This document shows positions 25,508 through 33,892 of a stretch of 64,000 nucleotides of DNA, piece by piece. Both the position numbers and the translations under genes were made by a program. The notes under the pieces are model-generated. The model had not been told where the DNA came from. It searched no databases and saw only the letters and a list, made by a program, of their open reading frames with translations. Within the stretch, counting starts at the first letter, position 1. Each line of letters starts with the position of its first letter. Source of the stretch: Planctomycetota bacterium (GTDB lineage Bacteria > Planctomycetota > UBA1135); NCBI GenBank assembly GCA_004295085.1, contig SHNF01000017.1:270565-334564 (forward strand), in the 5' to 3' direction.

Positions 25508-26008
25508 ATGGACCCGCAGCCGTGCTTCGCCTGCGATGCCATGCTGCGCGGGCTGGCGCGCTGGCTGCGGGCCTGGGGCTACGACGCTTCCTGGACCTAC
25601 GGCATCGCCGACGCCGCGCTGCTGGAGCATGCGCGCGCCGAGGGCCGCGCCGTCATCACGGCCGACGGCGGCATCCTCCTGCGCAAGCGCGTGCGCGCCG
25701 GCGACCCGCCCACCTGCTTCGTGCGCAACACCGAGCCGCCCCTGCAGCAGCTGCGCCGGGTCGTGGCCGCGTTCGGCCTGGCGCGCCGCGAGCCGCGCTG
25801 CATGCGCTGCGGCGGCGCGCTGCTGGCGATCCCCAAGGAAAGCGTCGCCGCCGAGGCGCCGCCGCGCACCTACGCCTGGGTGGACCAGTACTTCCGCTGC
25901 CAGCGCTGCCACGGCCTGTTCTGGCGCGGCACGCACTTCGCCAGCATCGAGGCGCGCCTCGCGCAAGTCGCCGGCGCCGCGGATCCGCCGCCGATCAACC
26001 CTGGATGA
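25508..26008 (+). CDS. Mut7-C RNase domain protein with zinc ribbon
   Basis: The protein has 166 residues. The N-terminal PIN-like Mut7-C fold shows FACDAMLRGLARWLRAWGYD (about 7-26), VITADGGILLRKR and the later CxxC pair CMRCGG with CQRCHGLFW, a zinc ribbon typical of this family. The acidic residues of the nuclease site appear kept. It follows mutL by only ten bases and closes the operon. The biological substrate is unknown, and the link to mismatch repair is only positional. Confidence 0.8.
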   Translation: MDPQPCFACDAMLRGLARWLRAWGYDASWTYGIADAALLEHARAEGRAVITADGGILLRKRVRAGDPPTCFVRNTEPPLQQLRRVVAAFGLARREPRCMRCGGALLAIPKESVAAEAPPRTYAWVDQYFRCQRCHGLFWRGTHFASIEARLAQVAGAADPPPINPG

Positions 26009-26111
26009 AGTATTCCAGTTCGCCCGTGGGGCGGCCAGAAGCCGATGACTTCACGAGCCTGTGATCCCGCGTTTTCTTGCGGCCGGCTATGCTGGTTGCG
26101 AGCGACATCAC

Positions 26112-27137
26112 ATGTGGGTTCTGCTGCTCGTTGCGGGCTTCCCAGGCGCCCTGGCCCTGGCGCAGACGCAGGCTGCGGCGGAAGTGAAATCGGTTGCGTA
26201 TCAGGATCTCCTTCTCGACAAGGAGCACGCCAAGCCGCTGAAGGGGCTTCTCAGCCGCCTGGCGCAGGCGGATTCCGCTTTGTGGGAGGCGTTCCACAAG
26301 GAGCTGGCCGGGGCGCTGGTGCAGGTCGGGCCGGAGGGCGGGCTGCGCTACGCCGCGTCGGCGGCGCGCTGGGAGTGGACGCTGCCGCCGGCGGCGGTCG
26401 AGTTCGCCGGCGTGGAGCTGGGCGGGGACATGGCATGGATGGCTTTCGCGCGCCGGGCGCTGCTGGAGAAGGCCAGGATCGAGAAGCTGGCGGGCACGCC
26501 GCCGGAGCCGGAAACGCTGGCGCGGGCGTCGAAGCGCCTGCCGGACGAGCCGGCGGCCCTGGCGGCCCTGGACCAGGAGCTGTACGGGCAGAGGGCGGCC
26601 TGGAAGATCGGGGTGCCGCCGCGACGGCGCACCGGCAAGGCGGCGGACCAGCTGGCGGACGCGGCGCTGGGCGTCCCGGTCGTGGACGGGGGCGTGGTGC
26701 TGGTGGGCGATCCGGAGGACCTGGCGCGCCTGCGCAAGGTGCTGCGGCCGCTGCGCGCGGACGCCGCGGCGCGTCCATGGCTGGACGCGCTGCAGGTCCT
26801 GTGGACGCAGGACGGCGTGTTCACCGCGGCCGCGTGGTTCTTCGAGGACAAGGAGGTGGGAGTCGCCCTGGGCATCTCCGGCGACGCGCGCAGCGCCGCG
26901 GCGGTGATCCAGGCCGGCCTGGTGGACAAGGTGCGCGGCCGGGGCGTGGCCGTGGCGGGGGACGCAGGCCTGGACTGGCTGCCGCTGTCCTCCAACATGC
27001 TCAGCATGGCGGTGTGGTGGCACGACGTGGTGCAGGTCAGGAACCCGCCCACGGCCAAGGAGACCGAGGCGCGCATGCTCCAGGAGAGCGCCGACTTCCT
27101 GGTGCGCAACGGCGGCCGCGCGCCGCAGAAGCCCTAG
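26112..27137 (+). CDS. Exported protein of unknown function
   Basis: The protein has 341 residues with a signal peptide (MWVLLLVAGFPGALALAQ). The mature part has an alpha/beta pattern with no motif I recognise; it contains VPVVDGGVVLVGDPEDLARL, and VGVALGISGDARSAAAVI, and ends in a basic tail. ATG at 26112 was chosen over an upstream in-frame start because it opens the signal peptide. The gene follows the Mut7-C gene by 103 bases, a gap with no clear terminator. Its stop overlaps that of the next, convergent gene by four bases. Codon use looks the same as in neighbours. Confidence 0.6.
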   Translation: MWVLLLVAGFPGALALAQTQAAAEVKSVAYQDLLLDKEHAKPLKGLLSRLAQADSALWEAFHKELAGALVQVGPEGGLRYAASAARWEWTLPPAAVEFAGVELGGDMAWMAFARRALLEKARIEKLAGTPPEPETLARASKRLPDEPAALAALDQELYGQRAAWKIGVPPRRRTGKAADQLADAALGVPVVDGGVVLVGDPEDLARLRKVLRPLRADAAARPWLDALQVLWTQDGVFTAAAWFFEDKEVGVALGISGDARSAAAVIQAGLVDKVRGRGVAVAGDAGLDWLPLSSNMLSMAVWWHDVVQVRNPPTAKETEARMLQESADFLVRNGGRAPQKP

Positions 27138-27934
27138 CGCGGCGACTCGGCGGCCAGTTCGGCCGGACTCGGCGGCCGGCGCCACTGCAATTTGTGCACC
27201 TCGATGCGGCGCACGAAGTACTCGCGCTCGTCGTCGTGGAACTCCTCGATCACCTGGGGCATGCGCCGGTCCTCGAACTGCGTGGGCGCGCTGAGCTGGT
27301 AGCGCTGGCGGGGGAGCGCTGCCTCTCCTTCCTTGGGCGGCGGCGGCGTCAGCTCCAGGGCCTCGGCCGTGAGGTCGGGAGCGAGCTGCAGCGCGAAGCC
27401 CCAGGCCGCGCCGTTGCGGTCCCAGCGGCCGCGCAGGATGCGGCGGTCTTCGGCCGCGTCCTCCAGGGAGAGGCCGCGCGCGTGCTCGCGCAGGCGGCGC
27501 AGGTCCATGAGCAGCAGCAGCTCCTCGCACAGCTTGCGCGCGTCGTCCAGGGCGGCGCGGTCGCGGGCGAATTCGCGGGCGCCGAGGTCCTGGAGCACCT
27601 GGTTTTCGTCGCGCAGCCAGTAGCGCTGCCCGTCGAAGCCCTTCTCGACCCGCGCTCCCCGCTGGCTGTCGGTGACCGACATGCGGATGTGCCCGCCCTC
27701 CTGGCGGTAGAGCAGCAGCAGATCGATCTCGCGGCGCGTCTCGGCGCGCTCGAGCAAGGTGAGCTGCACGCGGAAGCCCTCCACCGCCGTGGGCTCGCCG
27801 CCGGCGAGCTGGGCCGCGGCCACGCGCTGGAACAGGGCCTCGGCTTGCGGATCGGAGGCGGCGGCCGGTGACGCCGGCTCCTGTGCGGCCGGCAGGAGCA
27901 GGAGGAGGAGCGGCAGCGGCAAGGGCATCAGCAT
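27134..27934 (-). CDS. Exported protein of unknown function, outer-membrane lipoprotein-sorting-like
   Basis: The protein has 266 residues. A leucine-rich signal peptide (MLMPLPLPLLLLLLPAAQ) is followed by DPQAEALFQRVAAAQLAGG and then a beta-rich region with IDLLLLYRQEGGHIRMSV and GFDGQRYWLRDENQ. That order (an N-terminal helix, then strands with a WxxD turn) recalls LolA-type lipoprotein carriers, but the match is weak. ATG at 27934 or 27928 could be the start; no ribosome site is seen. It is divergent from the M16 pair with 59 bases between. Confidence 0.5.
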   Translation of the reverse strand: MLMPLPLPLLLLLLPAAQEPASPAAASDPQAEALFQRVAAAQLAGGEPTAVEGFRVQLTLLERAETRREIDLLLLYRQEGGHIRMSVTDSQRGARVEKGFDGQRYWLRDENQVLQDLGAREFARDRAALDDARKLCEELLLLMDLRRLREHARGLSLEDAAEDRRILRGRWDRNGAAWGFALQLAPDLTAEALELTPPPPKEGEAALPRQRYQLSAPTQFEDRRMPQVIEEFHDDEREYFVRRIEVHKLQWRRPPSPAELAAESPR

Positions 27935-27965
27935 AGATGGGACGGCGGGGCGCGGCCGCCTGTCC

Positions 27966-27971
27966 TAGAAT
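27966..27971 (+). promoter_or_regulatory. -10-like hexamer TAGAAT before the M16 operon
   Basis: TAGAAT matches five of six bases of the -10 consensus and lies 22 bases before the ATG at 27994. No good -35 is visible at 16-18 bases upstream. Confidence 0.3.
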
Positions 27972-27993
27972 CCGGCGTGAGGTCCGCCCTCGG

Positions 27994-29316
27994 ATGAGCT
28001 TCCTGGAGACGGTGCCGGAGGTCCGCCACCCCGCCCCGGGGGTGGCGCTGCTGTGCGCGCCGGAGTCCCGCTACAAGCGGGCCCTGTGCGAGCTGCACTT
28101 CGACCGGCCACTGGACCGGCCCGCGCCCGCCCGCACGCTCCTGTGCCCGATCCTGGAGCAGGGAACGCGCCGCCACCCGACGCGCATGCACCTGACGCGG
28201 GCGCTGGAGGACTTGTATGGCGCCAGCGCCCACTTCGACTCGGACCGCGTGGCCGAGATGCAACGCGTGAGCCTGGAGCTGTCGTGGGTGGGCGAGCGCT
28301 TCCTGCCGCCCGCGGACGCCGGCGGGGGCCGCGTGGCCGCCGGCATCCTGTCCCTGGCCATGGAGCTGCTGGAGGACCCCGTGCGCGGCGCCGGCGCGCC
28401 CTTTCCCGCCGAGACGTTCGCGCGCGAGCGCGACCAGCTGCTGCGCCGCATCCGCAGCCTGCGCGACGACCGCCAGGCCTACGCGACCGAGCGCTTCCTG
28501 GCGCTGCTGTGCGCCGGCGAGCCCCTGGGCCGGCCGCCGTACGGAACCGAGGAGGAGGTCCTGGCGCTCACGGCCGAGGACGTGGAGGCGGCGCGGCGCG
28601 AACTGCTGGAGCAAGCGCCGGTGACGGCGGTGGCGGTTGGGCCGCTGGATCCCGCGCAGATCGAACGCCACCTCGCGTCCTGGCTGGGCGCAGGCGGCGC
28701 GCACGCCGGAGCCCGCCGCGCGGCCCTGCCGCCGCCGGTGCTGGTGACGCCGCAGCGGCTGCGCGAGGAGCGCGAGGACCTGCCCGTGGACCAGGCGCGC
28801 TTCTTCTTCGGCTTCCGCTTCCACCCGCCGGCCGGACCGGAGGAGCTGGAGGCGCTGACCCTGGCCAACGGGGTGCTGGGCGGCGGCGCGCACGGCCGCC
28901 TGTTCCGGCGCGTGCGCGAGGAGCGCTCGCTGGCCTACGGCATCTACTCCACCATCCGCGCCAAGAAGGGCATCCTCACGGTCGAGGCCGGCATCGACGC
29001 CGGCGCCTACGAGGAGGTGCGCGACGAGGTGCTGGCGCAGGTGGAGCTGATGGCGCGCGGCGCGTTCGAGGACGCCGAGCTGGAGATGGCGCGGGCCAAC
29101 GTGCTCAACGACCTGCACGGCCTCCAGGATTCGGCCGCCGCGCTCAGCCACTTCTACACGCGCGAGCTGAATCTGGGCTTCCTGCGCGCGCCGGCGCAGC
29201 GCGCCGCGCAGCTGCAGCGCGTGCGCCGCGACGAGGTGGCCGCCGCCGCGGCCGGCTGGCAGGCGGACCTTGTGTATCTGCTGGCCGGCACGCGCCAGCC
29301 CGTGGAGGTGGCGTGA
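27994..29316 (+). CDS. M16-family protein without zinc site (YmfF-like partner)
   Basis: The protein has 440 residues. The M16 fold is indicated by the C-terminal half: VDQARFFFGFRFHPP, LTLANGVLGGGAHGRLFRRV, REERSLAYGIYSTI and the regular helix-strand repeats. The N-terminal HxxEH motif is absent (the position reads TLLCPILEQGTRRHP), so this subunit is not expected to bind zinc. M16 enzymes often pair one catalytic and one inactive subunit. The next gene, coupled by GTGA, has the active site. In Bacillus the homologous pair YmfF/YmfH is linked to elongation factor P modification; that link here is inference from family and pairing only. Confidence 0.85.
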   Translation: MSFLETVPEVRHPAPGVALLCAPESRYKRALCELHFDRPLDRPAPARTLLCPILEQGTRRHPTRMHLTRALEDLYGASAHFDSDRVAEMQRVSLELSWVGERFLPPADAGGGRVAAGILSLAMELLEDPVRGAGAPFPAETFARERDQLLRRIRSLRDDRQAYATERFLALLCAGEPLGRPPYGTEEEVLALTAEDVEAARRELLEQAPVTAVAVGPLDPAQIERHLASWLGAGGAHAGARRAALPPPVLVTPQRLREEREDLPVDQARFFFGFRFHPPAGPEELEALTLANGVLGGGAHGRLFRRVREERSLAYGIYSTIRAKKGILTVEAGIDAGAYEEVRDEVLAQVELMARGAFEDAELEMARANVLNDLHGLQDSAAALSHFYTRELNLGFLRAPAQRAAQLQRVRRDEVAAAAAGWQADLVYLLAGTRQPVEVA

Positions 29317-30593
29317 AGACGCTGCAGCGCGTCGCCAGCGCGCGGCTGGACGAGGAAGTCCTCCTGGCCCGCGCCGGCGGCATGCGCGTCGGCGTGGTGC
29401 GCAAGCCCGGCTACTCCACCGCCGCGGCCAACCTGGGCCTGCGCTTCGGCAGCACGGCCACGCGCTTCCGCGGCGTCGACGGGCGCGAGCATGCGGTGCC
29501 CGAGGGCAGCGCCCACTTCCTGGAGCACAAGCTGTTCGAGGGGCGCGAGGAGAAGGTGTTCGACCGCTTCGGGCGTCTGGGCGCGCGCTTCAACGGCGGC
29601 ACCGGCTTCTACACCACCAACTACTACTTCTCGACCGCGGGACGCTTCGACCAGTGCCTGGAGGTGCTGCTCGACTTCGTGCAGCATCCGCTGATCACGG
29701 AAGAGCGGGTGGAGAAGGAGAAGGGCATCATCGAGCAGGAAGTGCGCATGTACCAGGACGAGCCGGACTACCATGGCTATTTCCTGTTGCACCGCGCCCT
29801 CTATCACCGGCTGCCGATCCGCATCGAGCCGGCCGGCGACGTCGCCAGCGTGCGCGCCACGCGCGCCGCCGACCTGCAGGCCTGCTACGACAACTTCTAC
29901 CGCCCGGAGAACCTGGTGCTGGTGGTGGCGGGCGATTTCGACCCGGAGCAGGTGCTGGCGCGCGTGGAGAGCCTGCTGGACTCTCCGCAACCTGGAAGCG
30001 GCCGCATCCTGCGCCCGGAGGAGCCGCCGCTGCCGGCCGCGCGGCGCCTGGAGGAGAGCTTCGCCGTGACGCGCCACAACCTGTGGCTCGCCTGGCGCGA
30101 GCGCGGCGGCGTCGGCCTGGGACGGCCGCTGATGCGGCGCCGGATCCTCAGCTCCCTGGTCCTGGACCTGGCCCTGGACCACAGCAGCGAGTACCACGAC
30201 GACCTGTACCGCCGCGGCGTGGTGGACGACACCTTCAACGTCGGCTACAGCGCGGACGAGGACTATGGTTACGCGCTGATCAACGGCCAGACCGAGGACC
30301 CGGAGCGCTTCCTGGCCGAGATCCAGGCTGCCGTGGCGCGCTTCCTGGACGCGGGGGTGCGTCCGGAGGATTTCGAGCGCGTGCGCCGCGCCTACTACGG
30401 CTGGATCGTGACGCGCCTGCAGACGCCCTCGGCCCTGGCCAGCTCGGTGCTGAACGCGCTGCTGGAGGACATGGAGCCCTTCTCCATGCTGGCGGAGGTG
30501 GAGGAAGCAACGGTGGAGGCGGTGGAGCAGCGCGCGCGCGAGCTGCTGGATCCAGCGCGCGCTGCCGTGGCGCTGTTGCGGCCCAAGGCGTGA
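29313..30593 (+). CDS. M16 zinc peptidase, catalytic subunit (YmfH-like)
   Basis: The protein has 426 residues. The inverted zinc motif HFLEH is at 68-72 in SAHFLEHKLFEG, with the further metal ligand expected at E141 or E143 (EKGIIEQEVRMY). NGGTGFYTTNYYF and NFYRPENLVLVVAGDFDPEQ are also typical of the family. It would form a heterodimer with the preceding protein and cleave peptides inside a closed chamber. GTG at 29313 overlaps the previous stop, and the end overlaps the GTG of miaA. No signal peptide is visible, so it is probably cytoplasmic. Confidence 0.9.
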   Translation: MKTLQRVASARLDEEVLLARAGGMRVGVVRKPGYSTAAANLGLRFGSTATRFRGVDGREHAVPEGSAHFLEHKLFEGREEKVFDRFGRLGARFNGGTGFYTTNYYFSTAGRFDQCLEVLLDFVQHPLITEERVEKEKGIIEQEVRMYQDEPDYHGYFLLHRALYHRLPIRIEPAGDVASVRATRAADLQACYDNFYRPENLVLVVAGDFDPEQVLARVESLLDSPQPGSGRILRPEEPPLPAARRLEESFAVTRHNLWLAWRERGGVGLGRPLMRRRILSSLVLDLALDHSSEYHDDLYRRGVVDDTFNVGYSADEDYGYALINGQTEDPERFLAEIQAAVARFLDAGVRPEDFERVRRAYYGWIVTRLQTPSALASSVLNALLEDMEPFSMLAEVEEATVEAVEQRARELLDPARAAVALLRPKA

Positions 30594-31498
30594 GGCCGCG
30601 CCGGGTCTTCCTCCTCGGTCCCACCGCTGCCGGCAAGACCGCGGTGGCGGTGGCGCTGGCGCGGCGCCTGGACGCCGAGATCCTGTCCATGGACTCCATG
30701 CTGGTGTACCGCGGCATGGACATCGGCACCGCCAAACCGAGCCTGGCCGAGCGCGCCGCGGTGCGCCACCACCTCCTGGACCTGGTCGCTCCGAACGAGG
30801 AGTTCTCGGTCGCCCGCTACCTCGAGGCCGCCGCTGCGGCCCAGGCGGGCGCGCCGCGCGCGCTCTTCGTCGGCGGCACCGGCCTCTATCTCAAGGCGCT
30901 GACCGCCGGTATGTTCGAAGGCCCGTCCGTTCCGCCCGAGGTCCGCGCGCAGGTGGAGGCTCAGCTCGCCTCCGCGGGCCGCGACGCCTTGCGCGCCGAG
31001 CTCCAGCGTCACGATCCGGTGCTGCACGCGCGTCTCCATCCCAACGACGACCAGCGCTTGCTGCGCGCCGTCGAGACCTTCCGCGCCACGGGCAGGCCCC
31101 TGTCCTCATGGCAGCGCCAATGGACCGGGCCGGCGCGCATCGGCGAGCCGGCGGCGGCCCTGCACCTGCCGCGGGAGGTGCTGCGCGAGCGCGTCGCCGC
31201 GCGCTTCGACGCCATGCTGGCCGCCGGCTTCCTGGACGAGGTGCGCCGCATCCGCGACACCTGCGGCTTCAGCCGCTCCGCGGCCAAGGCGCTCGGCTAC
31301 CGCCAGCTCCTGGAGCACCTGGAAGGCCGCTGCAGCCTGGCGCAGGCGCGCGAGCGCGCCATCACGCTGTCGCGCACCCTGATCCGGCGGCAGATGACGT
31401 GGCTGCGCTCCTTTCCGGACCTGCGCTGGGTGCCGGCCGCCGCCGGGGAGGCCCCCGAGGCGCTCGCTGCCCGGGTCGCGCATGCCCTCTCCGCATGA
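30590..31498 (+). CDS. miaA: tRNA dimethylallyltransferase
   Basis: The protein has 302 residues. MiaA adds a dimethylallyl group to A37 of tRNAs that read codons beginning with U. Visible motifs are the P-loop GPTAAGKT (10-17), ILSMDSMLVYRGMDIGTAKP, HHLLDLVAPNEEFSVARYL, FVGGTGLYLKALTAG, NDDQRLLRAVE and KALGYRQLLEHL, with RTLIRRQMTWLRSF near the end. The length is normal. GTG at 30590 overlaps the M16 stop (GTGA). The coupling of miaA to the M16 pair puts two possible translation-quality functions in one operon. Confidence 0.95.
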   Translation: MRPRRVFLLGPTAAGKTAVAVALARRLDAEILSMDSMLVYRGMDIGTAKPSLAERAAVRHHLLDLVAPNEEFSVARYLEAAAAAQAGAPRALFVGGTGLYLKALTAGMFEGPSVPPEVRAQVEAQLASAGRDALRAELQRHDPVLHARLHPNDDQRLLRAVETFRATGRPLSSWQRQWTGPARIGEPAAALHLPREVLRERVAARFDAMLAAGFLDEVRRIRDTCGFSRSAAKALGYRQLLEHLEGRCSLAQARERAITLSRTLIRRQMTWLRSFPDLRWVPAAAGEAPEALAARVAHALSA

Positions 31499-31524
31499 GG
31501 CGGCGCGCGCCCTCACCCTGCAAA

Positions 31525-31563
31525 CCGTCGCATCGGGTGCCAGAAAGGCACCCAGCGCGACGG
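31525..31563. terminator. Bidirectional hairpin between convergent genes
   Basis: CCGTCGC (31525-31531) pairs with GCGACGG (31557-31563), and GGGTGCC (31535-31541) with GGCACCC (31547-31553), with loop AGAAA and small internal bulges. It lies between the convergent miaA and phosphatase stops and can fold from either strand. Confidence 0.6.
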
Positions 31564-31565
31564 CT

Positions 31566-32501
31566 TCAGAACGGGCTCCCGATCTCGAGGCTTGCGAAGA
31601 CCGGCCGGTGATCGCTGCGATTGCGCGGGCCGACCTGGAAGGCGTTCACCGCGATCGCTCCCTTCACCAGCACGTGATCGAGTGGCAGGAGCGGCAGCGG
31701 CAGAGGCTTCGGTGACCAGGTTGGCGCGGGACCGAAGCCTTGCCGGGCGTCCCGCAGGCCGGCTTGGGCGAGCAGGCGGAAGCGCGGCGACCAGGGCGAG
31801 ATGTTGAGGTCGCCGAGCAGCACCACGGCCGGGTCGGCGCGGACCAGCGCGGTGAGCGCGCGCAGGTGCGACGCGTGCTCATCGGGCCGCCGCGATGGGG
31901 GTGGAAGGTGGGCGACGATCAGGCGCAGCGTCGCGGACGGCGTCGGCAGCAGCGCGGTGAACGTCGGAATGCCCGGGATGAGGAAGCGCACTTCCGCTTG
32001 CTCCAACGGATAGCGGCTGTAGACCGCGAGGCCGAAGGTATCGGTGGCGAAGTGCTCGAGAGAGTAGGGCATCCGCTCGTTGAGGAAGGACAGCGCCTGG
32101 TCGTAGTGCGGGCCGACTTCCGCAAACGCGGCCACGTCCGGATCCTGCTCCCGGATCCAGGCGAGCAAGGGCTCGGAAACCCGCCGGCCGGCCAGGACAT
32201 TGGCGAAGCAGATGCGCAGCGGCTGCGGCGTGGCCAAGGCCGGCCGTTCCGCCGCCCGGTACAGCCGTCCCACGGCGTATCCGTGCGCGCCCACGCCGCC
32301 GGCGGCGAGCAGGAGCCATGGCAGGCGCCAGCGGCGCAGGGCCGCGACCACGGCTGCGAGCAGGAAGAAGGGGAGATAGAGCAGGACGAAGGGGGAGATC
32401 AGCTCGGACACGAGCGCCTCCGGGAACAGCCAGGGCAGGACGGCCGCGGCGGCGGCGGCGAGGAGGCCGGCGCGGAGCAGAAAGGCGGTCAGCGCGCTCA
32501 A
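31566..32501 (-). CDS. Membrane-anchored endonuclease/exonuclease/phosphatase family protein
   Basis: The protein has 311 residues. Three hydrophobic segments fill the first 80 residues. The EEP catalytic domain follows with all expected residues: ICFANVLAG (Asn), DVAAFAEVG (Glu), VAHLPPP (His), LLGDLNISPWSP (Asp and Asn), PLDHVLV (Asp) and RNRSDHRPV (the catalytic SDH). This superfamily cleaves phosphodiesters in nucleic acids, lipids or sugars; the membrane anchor favours an envelope substrate. The ATG overlaps the stop of the TIGR03545-like gene, so it is the third gene of that operon. Confidence 0.82.
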   Translation of the reverse strand: MSALTAFLLRAGLLAAAAAAVLPWLFPEALVSELISPFVLLYLPFFLLAAVVAALRRWRLPWLLLAAGGVGAHGYAVGRLYRAAERPALATPQPLRICFANVLAGRRVSEPLLAWIREQDPDVAAFAEVGPHYDQALSFLNERMPYSLEHFATDTFGLAVYSRYPLEQAEVRFLIPGIPTFTALLPTPSATLRLIVAHLPPPSRRPDEHASHLRALTALVRADPAVVLLGDLNISPWSPRFRLLAQAGLRDARQGFGPAPTWSPKPLPLPLLPLDHVLVKGAIAVNAFQVGPRNRSDHRPVFASLEIGSPF

Positions 32502-33892
32502 TGCGGGGATGGCGGCCCCTGCTGCTGCGGGTCCTGCTGGTTCTTGGCCTTTCCCCTGCTCTTGCGTTCTTTCGGCTTCTCCTGGTCGCCGCCGCCGAAC
32601 AGGCCGCCGAGGTCCGGGGCGTCGTCGCCCAGGAGCTCGTTGAGCCGCTTCTGTCCCTCCTGCTGCAGCCGTTCCTGCACTTCGGACTTGAGCGCGTTGG
32701 CCACCAGCTCGGCCGGCGATGTGGCGTTCTGGATGGAGAAGCTCGGCTCCGTGGGTGTCCCACCCAGGCGCAGCACCAGCTCGATCGGTCCCTGCTCGAG
32801 GCCCTGGTTGAGGATGCGCGTGAACTCGGCAGCGTTGACGCCGAGCACGTCCGGAGCGCCGGCCTTGGCGCGCAGGCGCGCGCCGTGCAGTGTCACGCGC
32901 ACGCTGCCGGCCAGCGCGTCGGGACGGAAGCGCAGGTTGTCGGTGGAGAGGTCCAGGCGGCCGCGGCTGAGGTCCCAGGGCAGCGAGTTCGAGACCAGGT
33001 GGATCCAGTCCGCGACGGGAAGGCCGCGCGCGGCGAAGCGCAGGTGGTTGGCCTCCTCGCTGCGCGACAGCTGCAGGTGGAACTCCAGCGCGCCCCCGCC
33101 GGCGAACTCGCCGGCGCCGCGGATCAGCGCCGGGTCGGTGAAGCCGGCCGGGGCGTCGCCCAGGCTCTCGATCTTGAAGGTGAGGCTCTGGACCGCCGGA
33201 ATGATGGGCTGGCCGGTGCGCTCGTCGCGGGTCTCCAGGCGCAGGTTCTCCACGCCGGCCTCGCCGATCCAGAAGCCCGAGCCCGGCGGCCGGCGGCTGC
33301 GCAGGTAGGAGGCGCGGCCCGGGTGGCGGCCCCGCTCGCGCTCGGCCTCGTCGCCGGCGTCACCGGCACCGCGCACGCGCTCGTAGTACTCCTTGTACTG
33401 CTGCAGCCGCTCCCAGTACTCGGCGATCACCTGGACGATGTCGCGCTCCTGCGCCGGCGGCAGCGGCTTCTGGCGCGGCTTCTCGTGCGGGTCCGGCGGC
33501 GTTTCCGGCGGCGGTGGGCCGGGATCGAAGGAGAAGCGCCCGTTCTCGTCCACCACCAGGTGCACGGTGGTGTCGTCGAGCGCCGCCTCGTCGATGCGGA
33601 AGCGGCTGCGGATGAAGTTCAGCGGGGAAGCGGCCAGGCCGATGTGTCCGGCCTGGATCAGCGGCTCCGCCGCCGGCCCGATCACCAGGCCCTCGATCGT
33701 GGCCGAGCCGGCGAGGGCCGACAGGTCCGCATCTTCGAAGGCCACGGGCTGGCCAAGCGCCGCCGGGGCGTACGTGCGCAGCCCGCTCTCGAACAAGCCG
33801 TCCCCGGCCAGCAGCACGCCGGCCACCAGCAGCGGAACGAGCACCGCCACCAGCACCAGGAAGCCCTTGCGCAGGTGCAGGCGCGGCTTCAT
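32498..33892 (-). CDS. TIGR03545-like envelope protein with AsmA-type features
   Basis: The protein has 464 residues. A single N-terminal membrane segment (about 10-30, GFLVLVAVLVPLLVAGVLL) precedes text typical of AsmA/TIGR03545 proteins: SATIEGLVIGPAAEPLIQAG, IGLAASPLNFIRSRFRIDEA, and HLVVDENGRFSFDPG. A charged helical insert and a long beta region follow, and the C terminus is a Glu/Gln/Lys-rich tail. TIGR03545 and TIGR03546 are known as a conserved two-gene pair of unknown function in bacteria with outer membranes, and the partner lies directly upstream with ATGA overlap. AsmA-like proteins are thought to carry lipids between membranes; that role is inference here. Confidence 0.72.
   Translation of the reverse strand: MKPRLHLRKGFLVLVAVLVPLLVAGVLLAGDGLFESGLRTYAPAALGQPVAFEDADLSALAGSATIEGLVIGPAAEPLIQAGHIGLAASPLNFIRSRFRIDEAALDDTTVHLVVDENGRFSFDPGPPPPETPPDPHEKPRQKPLPPAQERDIVQVIAEYWERLQQYKEYYERVRGAGDAGDEAERERGRHPGRASYLRSRRPPGSGFWIGEAGVENLRLETRDERTGQPIIPAVQSLTFKIESLGDAPAGFTDPALIRGAGEFAGGGALEFHLQLSRSEEANHLRFAARGLPVADWIHLVSNSLPWDLSRGRLDLSTDNLRFRPDALAGSVRVTLHGARLRAKAGAPDVLGVNAAEFTRILNQGLEQGPIELVLRLGGTPTEPSFSIQNATSPAELVANALKSEVQERLQQEGQKRLNELLGDDAPDLGGLFGGGDQEKPKERKSRGKAKNQQDPQQQGPPSPH

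Noticed and set aside
22879..25542. An 887-residue open frame on the minus strand opposite holA and mutL
   Set aside because: It crosses two well-supported genes on the plus strand and has no recognisable domain.
26009..26111. Search for a promoter or sigma-54 site before the exported unknown
   Set aside because: A GG...GC pair is present near 26090 but the spacing is eleven, not ten, and no -35/-10 pair is convincing.
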